A stretch of 64,000 nt of DNA. Source: Arthrobacter cryoconiti. Lineage in GTDB: Bacteria; Actinomycetota; Actinomycetes; Actinomycetales; Micrococcaceae. Within the stretch, counting starts at the first letter, position 1; each line of letters opens with the position of its first letter. Positions 52,746 to 63,000 of the stretch are shown one piece after another. The notes beneath the pieces were generated by a model. It saw nothing but the letters and a program-made list of their open reading frames with translations, had not been told where the DNA came from and did no database searches. Made by a program: the position numbers and the translations under genes. Location: the NCBI RefSeq assembly GCF_020905375.1, contig NZ_JAJJBU010000007.1:87524-151523 (forward strand), given 5' to 3'.

Positions 52746-54917
52746 ATGCCCGTAACCGTAGTTGAAGCAGTCGGAACCCTGGGAATCTCGCTTTCGCGTG
52801 GGTTCCCTTTGGGCATTAGCATGCTGCCCGAATCCCAAGGGCCCGATGCCGTCAACGTGGCTGTTTATGCGCCGGAACGCCGTCAGGTGGTGTTATGTCA
52901 CCGGATGCCGGGTGGTCCATGGAAAGCTGTGTTGCTTTCGGACATCACGGATGGCGTGCACCATGGGCTTGTTACAGAGATCCCGGTGGGAAGCCATTAC
53001 GGTTTTTACACAGATGCTGCTGGCGAGAACAAGGACCTGGAGAAAATTGACCCGGAAACGGTGCAGCTACTTCTTGACCCTTACGGGCGCTACATTGACG
53101 AGTACGTAGAATCCGACGGCACTACGAAGTATGTCTCTGTGCGTATGGGTACATATTTTGATTGGAGCGACGTCCGCCGTCCGGAAACGTCACGGCGTAA
53201 CACCGTCTACTACGAGGCCCATGTGCGCGGGCAGAGCATGCTTCATCCGGGCATCCCGGAGGAAATTCGTGGCAGTTACGCCGGAATGGCCCATCCGGTG
53301 ATGATCAAGCACTTATTGGATTTGGGTGTGACGGCCGTACAGCTGCTGCCCATCCACTTCCACATTGATGAGCCCCATCTGCACGGGACGGGGATGGTCA
53401 ACTACTGGGGCTATAACACGCTCGGATTCTTTGCTCCGCACGTGAAATATGCCAGCGCGCAGGCTCGCGAGGGTGGCCCTGAGGCCGTTCAAGCCGAGTT
53501 GAAGGGCATGGTGAAATTACTGCACCAAGCCGGGATTGAAGTGATCCTGGACGTGGTCTTTAACCACACGGCAGAGGGTGGCCAGGGTGGCCCGGCGCTG
53601 AGTTGGCGTGGCCTGGCGGAAGAGCAGTACTACCGCATGAACGACGCCGGCTACGTGGACACCACCGGTTGCGGGAATAGTTTGAACTTTGGCAACCCTC
53701 AGGTCATCAAAATGACCATGGATTCGCTGCGGTATTGGGTGGAAGAATTCCACATTGACGGTTTCCGCTTTGATTTGGCGGTGTCCCTGGCACGCGATGG
53801 TCTCCACGAGTTCAACAGTCAGCACCCATTCCTCTTGGCGGCCGCGACCGATGGCGTGCTGGCTTCGACCAAGCTGATTGCTGAGCCGTGGGATCTGGGC
53901 AATGACGGTTGGCAGACCGGCAACTTTCCGACCGGCTGGTCTGACTGGAACGATTCCTTCCGCGACACCGTCCGGGAGGTGTGGCTGACGGATCGGGCTG
54001 CTACCTTTGACGGTCACCATCAGGGGAGCCTGGATAAGTTTGGGGATGCTCTGGGCGGCTCCGCTAACCTTTTTGCCCGCTCTGGCCGCACCGCCATGTC
54101 AGCGGTGAATCTTGTGAGCGCTCATGACGGCTTCACTCTGGCTGACCTCACCGCTTTCAACGAGAAGCACAATGAGGACAATCAGGAGGGCAACCGGGAC
54201 GGACACGATTACAACCGCAGTTGGAATCACGGCGTGGAGGGCATCACGGATGACCCCATGATTCTTGCCCAACGTAGCCGGACTGCCCGGAACATGATGG
54301 CCACCCTGTTGTTGGCACAGGGCGTGCCCATGATCACGGCAGGCGACGAACTTGGCCGCAGCCAGGGCGGAAACAACAACGGCTACTGCCAGGACAACGA
54401 GATCACATGGCTGGAGTGGTCCTTTGACGAGGATTCCAAAACCATGTTCGCCGCCACGCAGCGGCTACTGGCGATCCGCAAGGACTTCTTGGCCGGTCAA
54501 CCCAGTAGTTTTCCGGCCAGCGGCAGCGAGGCGTTCATCCACTGGTTCGGTGCTGATGGCCTGCCCATGACGCCGGAACGTTGGACCAATCCGCACGAAC
54601 GTGTCCTGACTATGTTGGTGGGTTCTTCGCAGGGACTCTTGGATGGCTTAATCGTTTTCAACACCGGCATCACGGATGAGGACGTGATCCTTCCGGCGAA
54701 CCCGCGCTTTGCCGAGGACACCGGCGCAGGGCCCTGTGACTACCGGCTCCGTATCACCACGGCTGCACCAACCATGGATGACGACGGCGAACCCACCTTC
54801 CGCTTGCCTCGCAGCACGCCGCGCATCCCACCGGGTGAGAGCGTGCGCCTGGAAGCGAATACGGTCATGATTTTCAGTAATGACCGTAACGACTGCGCGG
54901 AGCCCGCGGGCACTTAA
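52746..54917 (+). CDS. glgX: Glycogen debranching enzyme GlgX
   Basis: 723-residue isoamylase-type GH13 enzyme. N-terminal CBM48 (about 20-150) then the barrel: VVFNHTAEGG, nucleophile Asp in GFRFDLAVSL, acid Glu in LIAEPWDLG, and SAHDGFTL with the third carboxylate. It cuts alpha-1,6 branches in glycogen. It starts one base after the rlmB stop; ribosome site weak. Confidence 0.93.
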   Translation: MPVTVVEAVGTLGISLSRGFPLGISMLPESQGPDAVNVAVYAPERRQVVLCHRMPGGPWKAVLLSDITDGVHHGLVTEIPVGSHYGFYTDAAGENKDLEKIDPETVQLLLDPYGRYIDEYVESDGTTKYVSVRMGTYFDWSDVRRPETSRRNTVYYEAHVRGQSMLHPGIPEEIRGSYAGMAHPVMIKHLLDLGVTAVQLLPIHFHIDEPHLHGTGMVNYWGYNTLGFFAPHVKYASAQAREGGPEAVQAELKGMVKLLHQAGIEVILDVVFNHTAEGGQGGPALSWRGLAEEQYYRMNDAGYVDTTGCGNSLNFGNPQVIKMTMDSLRYWVEEFHIDGFRFDLAVSLARDGLHEFNSQHPFLLAAATDGVLASTKLIAEPWDLGNDGWQTGNFPTGWSDWNDSFRDTVREVWLTDRAATFDGHHQGSLDKFGDALGGSANLFARSGRTAMSAVNLVSAHDGFTLADLTAFNEKHNEDNQEGNRDGHDYNRSWNHGVEGITDDPMILAQRSRTARNMMATLLLAQGVPMITAGDELGRSQGGNNNGYCQDNEITWLEWSFDEDSKTMFAATQRLLAIRKDFLAGQPSSFPASGSEAFIHWFGADGLPMTPERWTNPHERVLTMLVGSSQGLLDGLIVFNTGITDEDVILPANPRFAEDTGAGPCDYRLRITTAAPTMDDDGEPTFRLPRSTPRIPPGESVRLEANTVMIFSNDRNDCAEPAGT

Positions 54918-54993
54918 CGCTGGCGCAAAACCCGTGGACAGTTTTGCGCGGGGTGCACTATGCGCAAAACTCGTCGCTAGTTCTGCGCCAGCG
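54918..54993. repeat. Palindromic repeat in the glgX-glgP gap
   Basis: CGCTGGCGCA and TGCGCCAGCG at the ends (54918-54927, 54984-54993), inner arms GCGCAAAAC (54923-54931) and GTTTTGCGC (54941-54949), and a second GCGCAAAAC at 54962-54970. It fills the gap between convergent genes and probably terminates both. Confidence 0.75.
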
Positions 54994-55000
54994 AGGACAG

Positions 55001-57613
55001 CTACGCCGTGGCGATAAGTCCCAACTCCGCCGAATTAGCCAAGGATGGGTGCCGGGGGAGCACCTGCACGCCATAACCAAAGCAGCCGGAGCGGTCAATC
55101 ACCAAGTCTGCGGCGAACTGGTACCGGCCATCGCCTAGTTCGGTCACCGAATCCAGTGCCAATGTTCGGGTGTCAGTGAGCTCGTCCGTTTCCGCAGCGG
55201 TGCCGTAGGAGACTACGACGCCGACGTCCTCCGGGGATAGGCCAGCTAAGTTGACGTTGGCGCGGACTTGGAGCGTCTCCCCGATCTGTGGATCATCGGA
55301 GAGCCCGTGGGACTCCACGTGATCCACGTGCACTCCATGCCACAGCTGGCGTAGGTGCGCAATCCAGGCGGCAAACGTCCGGGTGCCAGCGTAGTCGTCG
55401 GCCGCCGCAGCCCGCCCGGCCTCAGCAGCTGGCTGGTATAGACGCTGAACGTACTCCGCCACCATGCGTTCAGCCGACACGGCCGGGCCCAGATTCGCCA
55501 GCGTGTGCTTGATCATGGAAATCCAATGGGACGGGACGCCACTGTTCGGCTGGGATGGCCCGGCAGCACCGGCACTCGTGGAGGCAACGTCGCCGTAAAA
55601 ACGTGGTGCAACCTGATTTTCCAAGAGTTCATACAGTGCCGCGGACTCTTGATCGTCCCGCTCCTCGTCACTTGTGCCCTGGTTCGCGGTGGGGATCGAC
55701 CAGCCATTTTCGCCGTCGTACAGTTCATCCCACCAACCATCCATGACGGAGAGATTCAAGGAGCCGTTGATGGCAGCTTTCATGCCGGAAGTGCCGCACG
55801 CTTCCAGCGGACGCAGCGGATTATTCAGCCACACATCGCAGCCTGGGAACAGTGTGCGGGCCATCGCGATGTCGTAGTTGGGCAAGAAAACGATTCGGTG
55901 ACGGACGGCCGGATCGTCGGTGAACTGGACCAAATCCTGGATCATCTTCTTCCCGGCGTCGTCTGCAGGATGGGATTTTCCGGCGATAACAAGCTGAATC
56001 GGGTGGTCCGGGTGCAGCAGCAGAGCCTTGAGCCGGGCGGGATCGCGCAGCATCAGCGTCAGGCGCTTATACGTGGGAACACGGCGGGCGAAACCGATGG
56101 TGAGGACATCTGGGTCCAGCACGGAATCCGTCCAGGCCAGTTGGGCGTCAGCGGCGCCGCGCTTCTTCCAGGAGGAGCGCAGACGACGCCGGGCATCTTC
56201 CACCAGTGCCGAGCGCAGACGACGGCGCAGGGCCCAGACATCTTCGTCACTCACCTCATAGACCTTGGACCAGTCGGGGCCGTCGAGGACATCGGCGCCA
56301 AACTTTTCCCGGGCAAGTTCGGCCAGTTGCGGATCCACCCAGGTGGGTACGTGGACGCCGTTTGTTACAGACGTGATGGGGATGTCCTCGTGGTCAAAAC
56401 CCTGCCAAAGCCCGGAGAACATTTCTCGTGAGACCACTCCGTGAAGCTTAGCTACACCGTTGGCCCGTTGGGCCAGACGCAATCCCATGACGGCCATGTT
56501 GAACATGGCAGGGTCGCCGCCGTCGTAATTCTCTGCACCTAGGGCCAGGATGTCCTGTACCGGAACGCCGGGAGCCAGCTCGCCGGCGAAGAAGTGTTCC
56601 ACCATGCTGCGCGGAAAACGGTCGATCCCAGCTGGTACGGGTGTGTGGGTGGTGAAGACCGTCGATGCCCGACCGGCGGCTAGAGCCTCGTCCCACGTGA
56701 GGGGATTGGCCGTCAGTGCGGGGTCCATGAGTTCACGGATACGTTCGATCCCCAAGAACCCGGCGTGGCCCTCATTGGTGTGGAAGACTTCCGGCGCGGC
56801 AGTCGCGGTCAGACGGGCGTGAACTCGGAGCGCCTTGACCCCGCCCATGCCCAGCAGAAGTTCCTGGGTGAGCCGGTGATCGCCACCACCGCCGTAAAGC
56901 CGGTCAGTCACTCCACGGGCGGCGTCGTCGTTCTGCGCAACGTTGGAATCGAGGAGCAGCAGGGGCACCCGGCCCACATCAGCGCGCCAAATATGGGCCA
57001 GCAAAACGCGGCCGTCAGGGAGGGGCAAAGAGATTGTGACGGGAGTGCCGTCTTCCTCGCGCAGGAGCGTCAGCGGCAGGGAATCAGGATCCAGCAGCGG
57101 ATAACTTTCTTGTTGCCACGCATCCCGGGAAAGCGATTGCTTGAAGTAGCCCGCCTGGTAAAGGAGGCCGACGCCGATTAGCGGGACACCCAGATCGGAC
57201 GCTGATTTCAGGTGATCGCCGGCCAGAATGCCTAGGCCGCCGGAATATTGGGGGAGGACTTCGGTGATACCAAATTCGGGAGAGAAGTAGGCAATAGTTC
57301 GCGGAGCACCTTCGCCCAGTGTCTGGTACCAGCGGGGCTTATCCAGATAATCATCCAAATTCTGCTCGGCTGCGAAGACGCGAGCCACCACGTCAGAGTC
57401 AGCGGCTAAGGCCTGTAATTTTTCGCGAGAGACGGCTGCCAGCATGGCGAGGGGATCTTGACGGACCTCCTGCCAAAGGACGGGATCCAATGACTCGAAC
57501 AGCTTGCGGGTTGGCAAATGCCAGGACCAGCGCAAGTTCGTGGCGAGCCGGGTGAGACCGGCAATCTCCTGCGGAACTACGGTGCGGACTGTGAATCTAC
57601 GGATTGCCTTCAT
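55001..57613 (-). CDS. glgP: Alpha-glucan (maltodextrin/glycogen) phosphorylase
   Basis: 870 residues, of the short GlgP type with an N-terminal DUF3417 region (about 1-100). The PLP Lys is in CGTSGMKAAINGSLNL. It releases glucose-1-phosphate from glucan ends. I chose ATG 57613: AAGGTG is 6 bases upstream and TAAGGT 7 bases upstream, while the longer frame from 57676 has neither. Convergent with glgX and divergent from glgE. Confidence 0.92.
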   Translation of the reverse strand: MKAIRRFTVRTVVPQEIAGLTRLATNLRWSWHLPTRKLFESLDPVLWQEVRQDPLAMLAAVSREKLQALAADSDVVARVFAAEQNLDDYLDKPRWYQTLGEGAPRTIAYFSPEFGITEVLPQYSGGLGILAGDHLKSASDLGVPLIGVGLLYQAGYFKQSLSRDAWQQESYPLLDPDSLPLTLLREEDGTPVTISLPLPDGRVLLAHIWRADVGRVPLLLLDSNVAQNDDAARGVTDRLYGGGGDHRLTQELLLGMGGVKALRVHARLTATAAPEVFHTNEGHAGFLGIERIRELMDPALTANPLTWDEALAAGRASTVFTTHTPVPAGIDRFPRSMVEHFFAGELAPGVPVQDILALGAENYDGGDPAMFNMAVMGLRLAQRANGVAKLHGVVSREMFSGLWQGFDHEDIPITSVTNGVHVPTWVDPQLAELAREKFGADVLDGPDWSKVYEVSDEDVWALRRRLRSALVEDARRRLRSSWKKRGAADAQLAWTDSVLDPDVLTIGFARRVPTYKRLTLMLRDPARLKALLLHPDHPIQLVIAGKSHPADDAGKKMIQDLVQFTDDPAVRHRIVFLPNYDIAMARTLFPGCDVWLNNPLRPLEACGTSGMKAAINGSLNLSVMDGWWDELYDGENGWSIPTANQGTSDEERDDQESAALYELLENQVAPRFYGDVASTSAGAAGPSQPNSGVPSHWISMIKHTLANLGPAVSAERMVAEYVQRLYQPAAEAGRAAAADDYAGTRTFAAWIAHLRQLWHGVHVDHVESHGLSDDPQIGETLQVRANVNLAGLSPEDVGVVVSYGTAAETDELTDTRTLALDSVTELGDGRYQFAADLVIDRSGCFGYGVQVLPRHPSLANSAELGLIATA

Positions 57614-57786
57614 GCCGGTCACCTTAGCGTATGAATCTTTCCGCACTGTGGCGCAAAGACATATTCGTGCCTTCACTACGTAAAGAAAGTGGATGCGGCA
57701 CGGAATTGCTTCATGGGGTTCAAGGAAATAGCAGATATTCTCGCAGGCCTTAGCAATATGGCGGTGGAGTCGCTAACGTCTAGTTT

Positions 57787-60021
57787 GTGACTACCTCGAA
57801 GCCAGCACGCAAAGAACAAGCCGCAGCAAGAGCGCGGTCCACCCCGGTAGAGCCCGCTGGGGGTCCCGCTGCCCCGGCACCGATGCCGCCCACAGTGGGT
57901 CCCGCTGCCCCTGCAACGATGCCGCCCGCAGCGCCGCCGGCACCGATGCCGCCCGCACCGATGCCACCCGCACCGATGCCACCCGCACCGATGCCGCCCG
58001 CAACTTTTCCGGGCACCGGCCTCCGTTTTGGCCGCATCCCCGTCACTAATGTCCAACCAGTCATTGAGGACGGCGCTTTTCCCGCGAAGGCCGTTCGTGG
58101 CGCTGGTATTTTTGTCACCGCCGTGGTGTTCCGTGAAGGGCACGACGCTGTCGGTGCAACGGCCGTCTTGTTTGACCCCAGCGGGACAGAGGTGGAGAGG
58201 ACACCCTTGCGACCTTTGGGTAAGGGCAGCGACGCTTGGGGTGGAGTGCTGACCCCCAGCACTGTCGGCGCGTGGTCCTTCACGGTGGAGGGCTGGAGCG
58301 ACCCTTACGCCACCTGGGCACACAACGCACAGGTGAAAATCAATGCCGGCGTGGATGTTGACGTCATGTTGGCTGAAGGCTCGCAGTTGTTGGACAAGGC
58401 CGCCAAATCAGCTCCGCAGCAAGTAGATGCGAAAATCTTCAAACATGCCGCCAAGGCACTCGCGGACACTTTCGCGAACGTCAATGACCGCCTTGCTGCT
58501 GGTACGGGGGCATTGGTGCGCGGCGCAGTGGCACGTTTCCCTTTACGTGATTTCGTCACCAGTAGCCCGCACTACCCGCTGCAGGTGGAGCGGGATGCCG
58601 CCGGACGCGGCGCCTGGTATGAGTTTTTCCCACGCTCCGAGGGTGCCAAGCGTGACCCCGTCACGGGAGAGTGGAGTAGCGGAACCTTGGCGACGGCGGC
58701 CCAGCGTCTGCCAGCCGTGGCGGCCATGGGCTTTGACGTTATTTACTTACCGCCAATCCACCCGATCGGCACCTTGAACCGTAAGGGAGCTAACAACACT
58801 TTGACGCCGGGGCCTGGTGATCCCGGCTCGCCGTGGGCCATTGGCTCGGCCGACGGCGGACATGACGCGATCCACCCAGATCTGGGCACCTTTGCCGATT
58901 TTGACGCTTTCGTGGCGGCTGCTGATGAGTTGAAACTGGAAGTGGCGCTGGATTTGGCGTTGCAGTGCGCACCCGATCACCCGTGGGCCACCGCTCACCC
59001 CGAGTGGTTTACCACCCGGGTGGATGGAACTATTGCGTACGCGGAAAATCCGCCAAAGAAATATCAGGATATTTATCCGCTGAATTTCGACAACGATCCC
59101 GCAGGGCTCAGCGCAGAAATTTTACGGATTGTGCGTTTGTGGATTAGTCACGGGGTAAAAATATTCCGTGTGGATAACCCGCACACCAAACCGGTCTGGT
59201 TCTGGGAGTGGCTCATTGGCACCGTCAATGAACACAATCCTGAAGTCGTGTTTTTGGCCGAAGCGTTCACGCGTCCGGCCATGATGGCGGCATTGGGACG
59301 GGCCGGATTTCAGCAGTCGTACAGCTATTTCACGTGGCGGAACACCAAGGAAGAACTCGAAGAGTACCTTCACCATGTCAGCCGGAAATCGGCGGCATAT
59401 TTCCGGCCTAACTTTTTCGTCAATACCCCGGATATTCTCACCGAATTTTTGCAGTATGGTGGTCCAGCCGCGTTCAAGATCCGTGCCATTTTGGCTGCCA
59501 TGGGCAGCCCGCTTTGGGGCATGTATGCCGGTTATGAACTGTATGAGCACGTGGCCCGTCCCGGTTCAGAAGAAAACATCAACAACGAAAAATATGAGTA
59601 TAAGGATCGTGACTTTGCTGCGGCCGAGGTAGCTGGAAAGTCGTTGGCACCCTTCATTACCGTTTTGAACAGAATTCGTCGTGCACATCCGGCCCTGTTG
59701 GACCTGGAAAATTTGACCCTGCACGAAAGCTCCGACGAGGCCACGCTGGTGTTTAGCAAACATAAAAACATTGCGGCCACGGCAACTGCCCCTGCGCGCA
59801 AGGACACCATCATCGTGGTCATCAACGTCGATCCGCACAGCATGCGGGAGGGGCAAGTTGTCTTGGACTTGGACGCTCTTGAACTCGATGGGCTTTCCCC
59901 GGACGGAACTTTCAAGGTGGATGAGCTGATCACGGGTGCCACCTGGAACTGGGGCAAGAAAAATTACTTCCGCTTGGACGCACACCTTGAACCGGCGCAT
60001 ATTTTGCACGTGCGGCGCTAA
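57787..60021 (+). CDS. glgE: Maltose-1-phosphate maltosyltransferase GlgE
   Basis: 744 residues. It extends alpha-1,4-glucan with maltosyl units from maltose-1-phosphate. The barrel carries NRKGANNT, the nucleophile Asp in FRVDNPHTKP and the acid Glu in FLAEAFTRP. Residues 24-75 are an unusual low-complexity tract of Ala/Pro/Met, including four tandem PAPMP-type units from a 15-base DNA repeat. TAACGT is 7 bases before the GTG. Its product gene partner (Mak-GlgB) starts 2 bases after its stop. Confidence 0.92.
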   Translation: MTTSKPARKEQAAARARSTPVEPAGGPAAPAPMPPTVGPAAPATMPPAAPPAPMPPAPMPPAPMPPAPMPPATFPGTGLRFGRIPVTNVQPVIEDGAFPAKAVRGAGIFVTAVVFREGHDAVGATAVLFDPSGTEVERTPLRPLGKGSDAWGGVLTPSTVGAWSFTVEGWSDPYATWAHNAQVKINAGVDVDVMLAEGSQLLDKAAKSAPQQVDAKIFKHAAKALADTFANVNDRLAAGTGALVRGAVARFPLRDFVTSSPHYPLQVERDAAGRGAWYEFFPRSEGAKRDPVTGEWSSGTLATAAQRLPAVAAMGFDVIYLPPIHPIGTLNRKGANNTLTPGPGDPGSPWAIGSADGGHDAIHPDLGTFADFDAFVAAADELKLEVALDLALQCAPDHPWATAHPEWFTTRVDGTIAYAENPPKKYQDIYPLNFDNDPAGLSAEILRIVRLWISHGVKIFRVDNPHTKPVWFWEWLIGTVNEHNPEVVFLAEAFTRPAMMAALGRAGFQQSYSYFTWRNTKEELEEYLHHVSRKSAAYFRPNFFVNTPDILTEFLQYGGPAAFKIRAILAAMGSPLWGMYAGYELYEHVARPGSEENINNEKYEYKDRDFAAAEVAGKSLAPFITVLNRIRRAHPALLDLENLTLHESSDEATLVFSKHKNIAATATAPARKDTIIVVINVDPHSMREGQVVLDLDALELDGLSPDGTFKVDELITGATWNWGKKNYFRLDAHLEPAHILHVRR

Positions 60022-60023
60022 TC

Positions 60024-63000
60024 ATGGAGTCCCCGGCGGATGATTCTCAACTAAGAGCCCTGCTCGCCTCGTGGTTGCCGGCTCAGCGCTGGTATCCGTT
60101 TAAGGACGCGGGTGCCGATGTTCCTGTGCACATCAGGGGTAGCTTGGCGTTAGCCACTGCGGCGGCGGATCGATATTTTGCGGTGTATTTCGTGGACATT
60201 GTGCCGGTGTCTTCCCGCGACGGTCAGGGTTTGCCGGTTGATACTGACACGTACGACGCCGGGGCCGCCGTGACGCTGCAGGTTCCGTTGGGCTTTGCCA
60301 TCCGCGAGCCGGGGCAAGTCAAGGAATCTGCACTGTTGGGACGACTTGCTGGCGGCGGGACTAATGAAACGTCTACGACGAAGGATATTTGGGTTTATGA
60401 CGCTCTAGCTGATCCAGCATTCATGCCCGCGTGGGTGGGAGTGATCGGTGGCGCTGCTGAACACACGGGTCTTCAGAGTTGGCGCTCCGACGCGCTCTTT
60501 GCTGGGCGGCCTTCAGATGTTACATCCCTTGTTGCCGGAGTGCAGCTGCTTACGGCTGAGCAGTCCAATAGCTCGGTCGTGTTTGAACTGGCTGGTGAGT
60601 CTTTGATCGCCAAGTTTTTTCGGGTTTTGCAAGCTGGCGTGCACCCGGAAGTGGAGATTGGTCAGGCATTGGCCCAGTCCGACTCCGCCTTTGCACCCAA
60701 GCTTGCTGCCGCCGTGTGGGCTTTCGTCCCAGGTTCGGAGCTGGGCGCGGAAACGAGCACGTTGGGAGTCATCCATTCCTTCATCGCCAACGGGCGCAGT
60801 GGTTGGGCAAGTGCGTTGGAAGCGGCCGGGGCCGGTATGGACTTTACGGCAGAGGCCCGTGCCATCGGCGTTGGGTTGGCTCAAGTGCACACCAACTTGA
60901 GCAATTCGCTGGGTTCTTCCCCTTGCGAAGGCGAGGCAGCGGCTACCTTTGTGGACGCGATTGCCGCCCGGCTGAGGTGGGCCTGGGGACTGGCCGCAGC
61001 CGCCGTCGGAGGTTACGAGTCCGAGTTCGAAGATGTTGTAGCACGGTTGAGCCACATTAAGAACGTGCCCGATTTACAACGAATTCACGGGGACTTACAC
61101 CTGGGCCAGCTGATTCATGTGGACCAGGCTGGAAGCAACAACTGGTACTTCCTGGACTTTGAGGGCGAGCCGTTGCGTCCCTTGATTACGCGTGGCAAAC
61201 CAGACGTGCCATTGCGTGACGTCGTCGGGATGTTGCGTTCTTTTGGCTACGCGGGGGCACAAGCATTCAACAAGGGGAAACTGACCGGGGAAGCCGCTGC
61301 GGCGTGGGAACAAGCGTGCTGCGCGGCCTTCCTCCACGGGTATCAGGAAGGTCGGCCGGAGGGAATCGATACGGATTCGGCTCTTTTCATGGCATTGTGG
61401 CTGGACAAGGCTCTTTACGAAGTGGTTTATGAAATGCAAAACCGGCCCGATTGGGTTGGGGTTCCGGTGCAGGCTGTACGGGGCATGTTCGAATCAAGGG
61501 AAAGTGGTGCCGGTATGGGACGCAAACAGACGGAGCCTCTGGCAGTTGATGCCGGAGTTTTGGCCAGCGTCTCGGCAGGATGCTACTACGCGCCGCATTC
61601 GGTGCTGGGCGCACACCTAGACGACCAAGGATCTCTCACCGTGCGCACCTTGCAGCACTTGGCCACGTCGGTGACCGTTATCAGCGATGCTGGGCGATTC
61701 CCCATGGACCACGAGCACGGTGGCATTTGGGTCGCCGTCGTACCGGTGGATGAGCCGGGGCACGTTCCGGATTACCGGCTGGAAGTGCACTATGCGGATG
61801 GTCCGCACATGGTGGATGACCCCTACCGCTACCTGCCAACCGTGGGTGAGCTGGATCTGCACCTGATGGCGGAGGGACGCCATGAGGGTCTTTGGACGGT
61901 GCTGGGAGCCCATGTTCGCCGCTATCACTCCAGCCTGGGCGAGGTCTCCGGTGTCAGCTTCGCCGTCTGGGCCCCCGGCGTTCGCGTAGTGCGGGTCATC
62001 GGTGAGTTCAACAGCTGGGACGGGCGTTCTCACGCTATGCGGAGCCTGGGCACCAGCGGAATATGGGAACTGTTCATCCCTGATGTTCTGGTGGGCACCC
62101 GCTACAAGTTTGAAATTCTCACAGAGCACGGACAGTGGCTGCAAAAAGCTGATCCAATGGCTTATGGGACCGAAATTCCCCCGTTGACGGCGTCGCGAGT
62201 AGTCGAATCGAGCTATGCATTCCAGGATTCGGAGTGGATGCAGGCCCGGGCGGACCGGGATCCGCACAATTCTCCGATGAGCATTTACGAGCTCCACTTA
62301 GGCTCATGGCGGCAGGGCCTTTCCTACCGGGACTTGGCGAGCGCACTGGTGGAGTACGTCACCTGGCTGGGGTTCACACACGTTGAATTGATGCCGGTAT
62401 CCGAGCACCCCTTTGGTGGCTCATGGGGCTACCAAGTGACGTCCTATTTTGCTCCCACTTCCCGTTTTGGGCACCCCGATGAGTTCCGTTTCCTGGTCGA
62501 TTCACTCCACCAGGCCGGGATCGGAGTCATCATGGATTGGGTCCCTGCGCACTTCCCTAAGGACGAATGGGCCCTCGCCAAGTTCAATGGCGAGGCTCAA
62601 TACGAACACCCGGATCCGCATCTAGGCGAACATCCGGATTGGGGAACGCTGATCTTTGACTTCGGCCGCAACGAAGTCCGGAATTTCTTGGTCGCCAATG
62701 CCCTGTACTGGCTGGAAGAATTCCACATCGACGGTTTGCGTGTGGATGCCGTCGCCTCCATGCTCTATTTGGACTACTCGCGTGAAGAAGGGCAGTGGAG
62801 CCCTAATCGCTTTGGTGGACGTGAAAACTTGGAGGCCATTACGTTCCTGCAGGAAATGAACGCCACCGCATACCGGCGTAACCCCGGAGTGGTCACCATT
62901 GCCGAAGAGTCGACGGCGTTTCCCGGGGTTACAGCGCCCACAAGTGCCGGTGGACTTGGCTTTGGCATCAAATGGAATATGGGCTGGATGCATGACTCCT

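Noticed and set aside
57676..58323. 215-residue minus-strand frame opposite the GlgE N-terminus
   Set aside because: It is the shadow of the GC-rich Pro-Ala repeat; its low-complexity His/Arg/Gly pattern and lack of a ribosome site do not support a gene.
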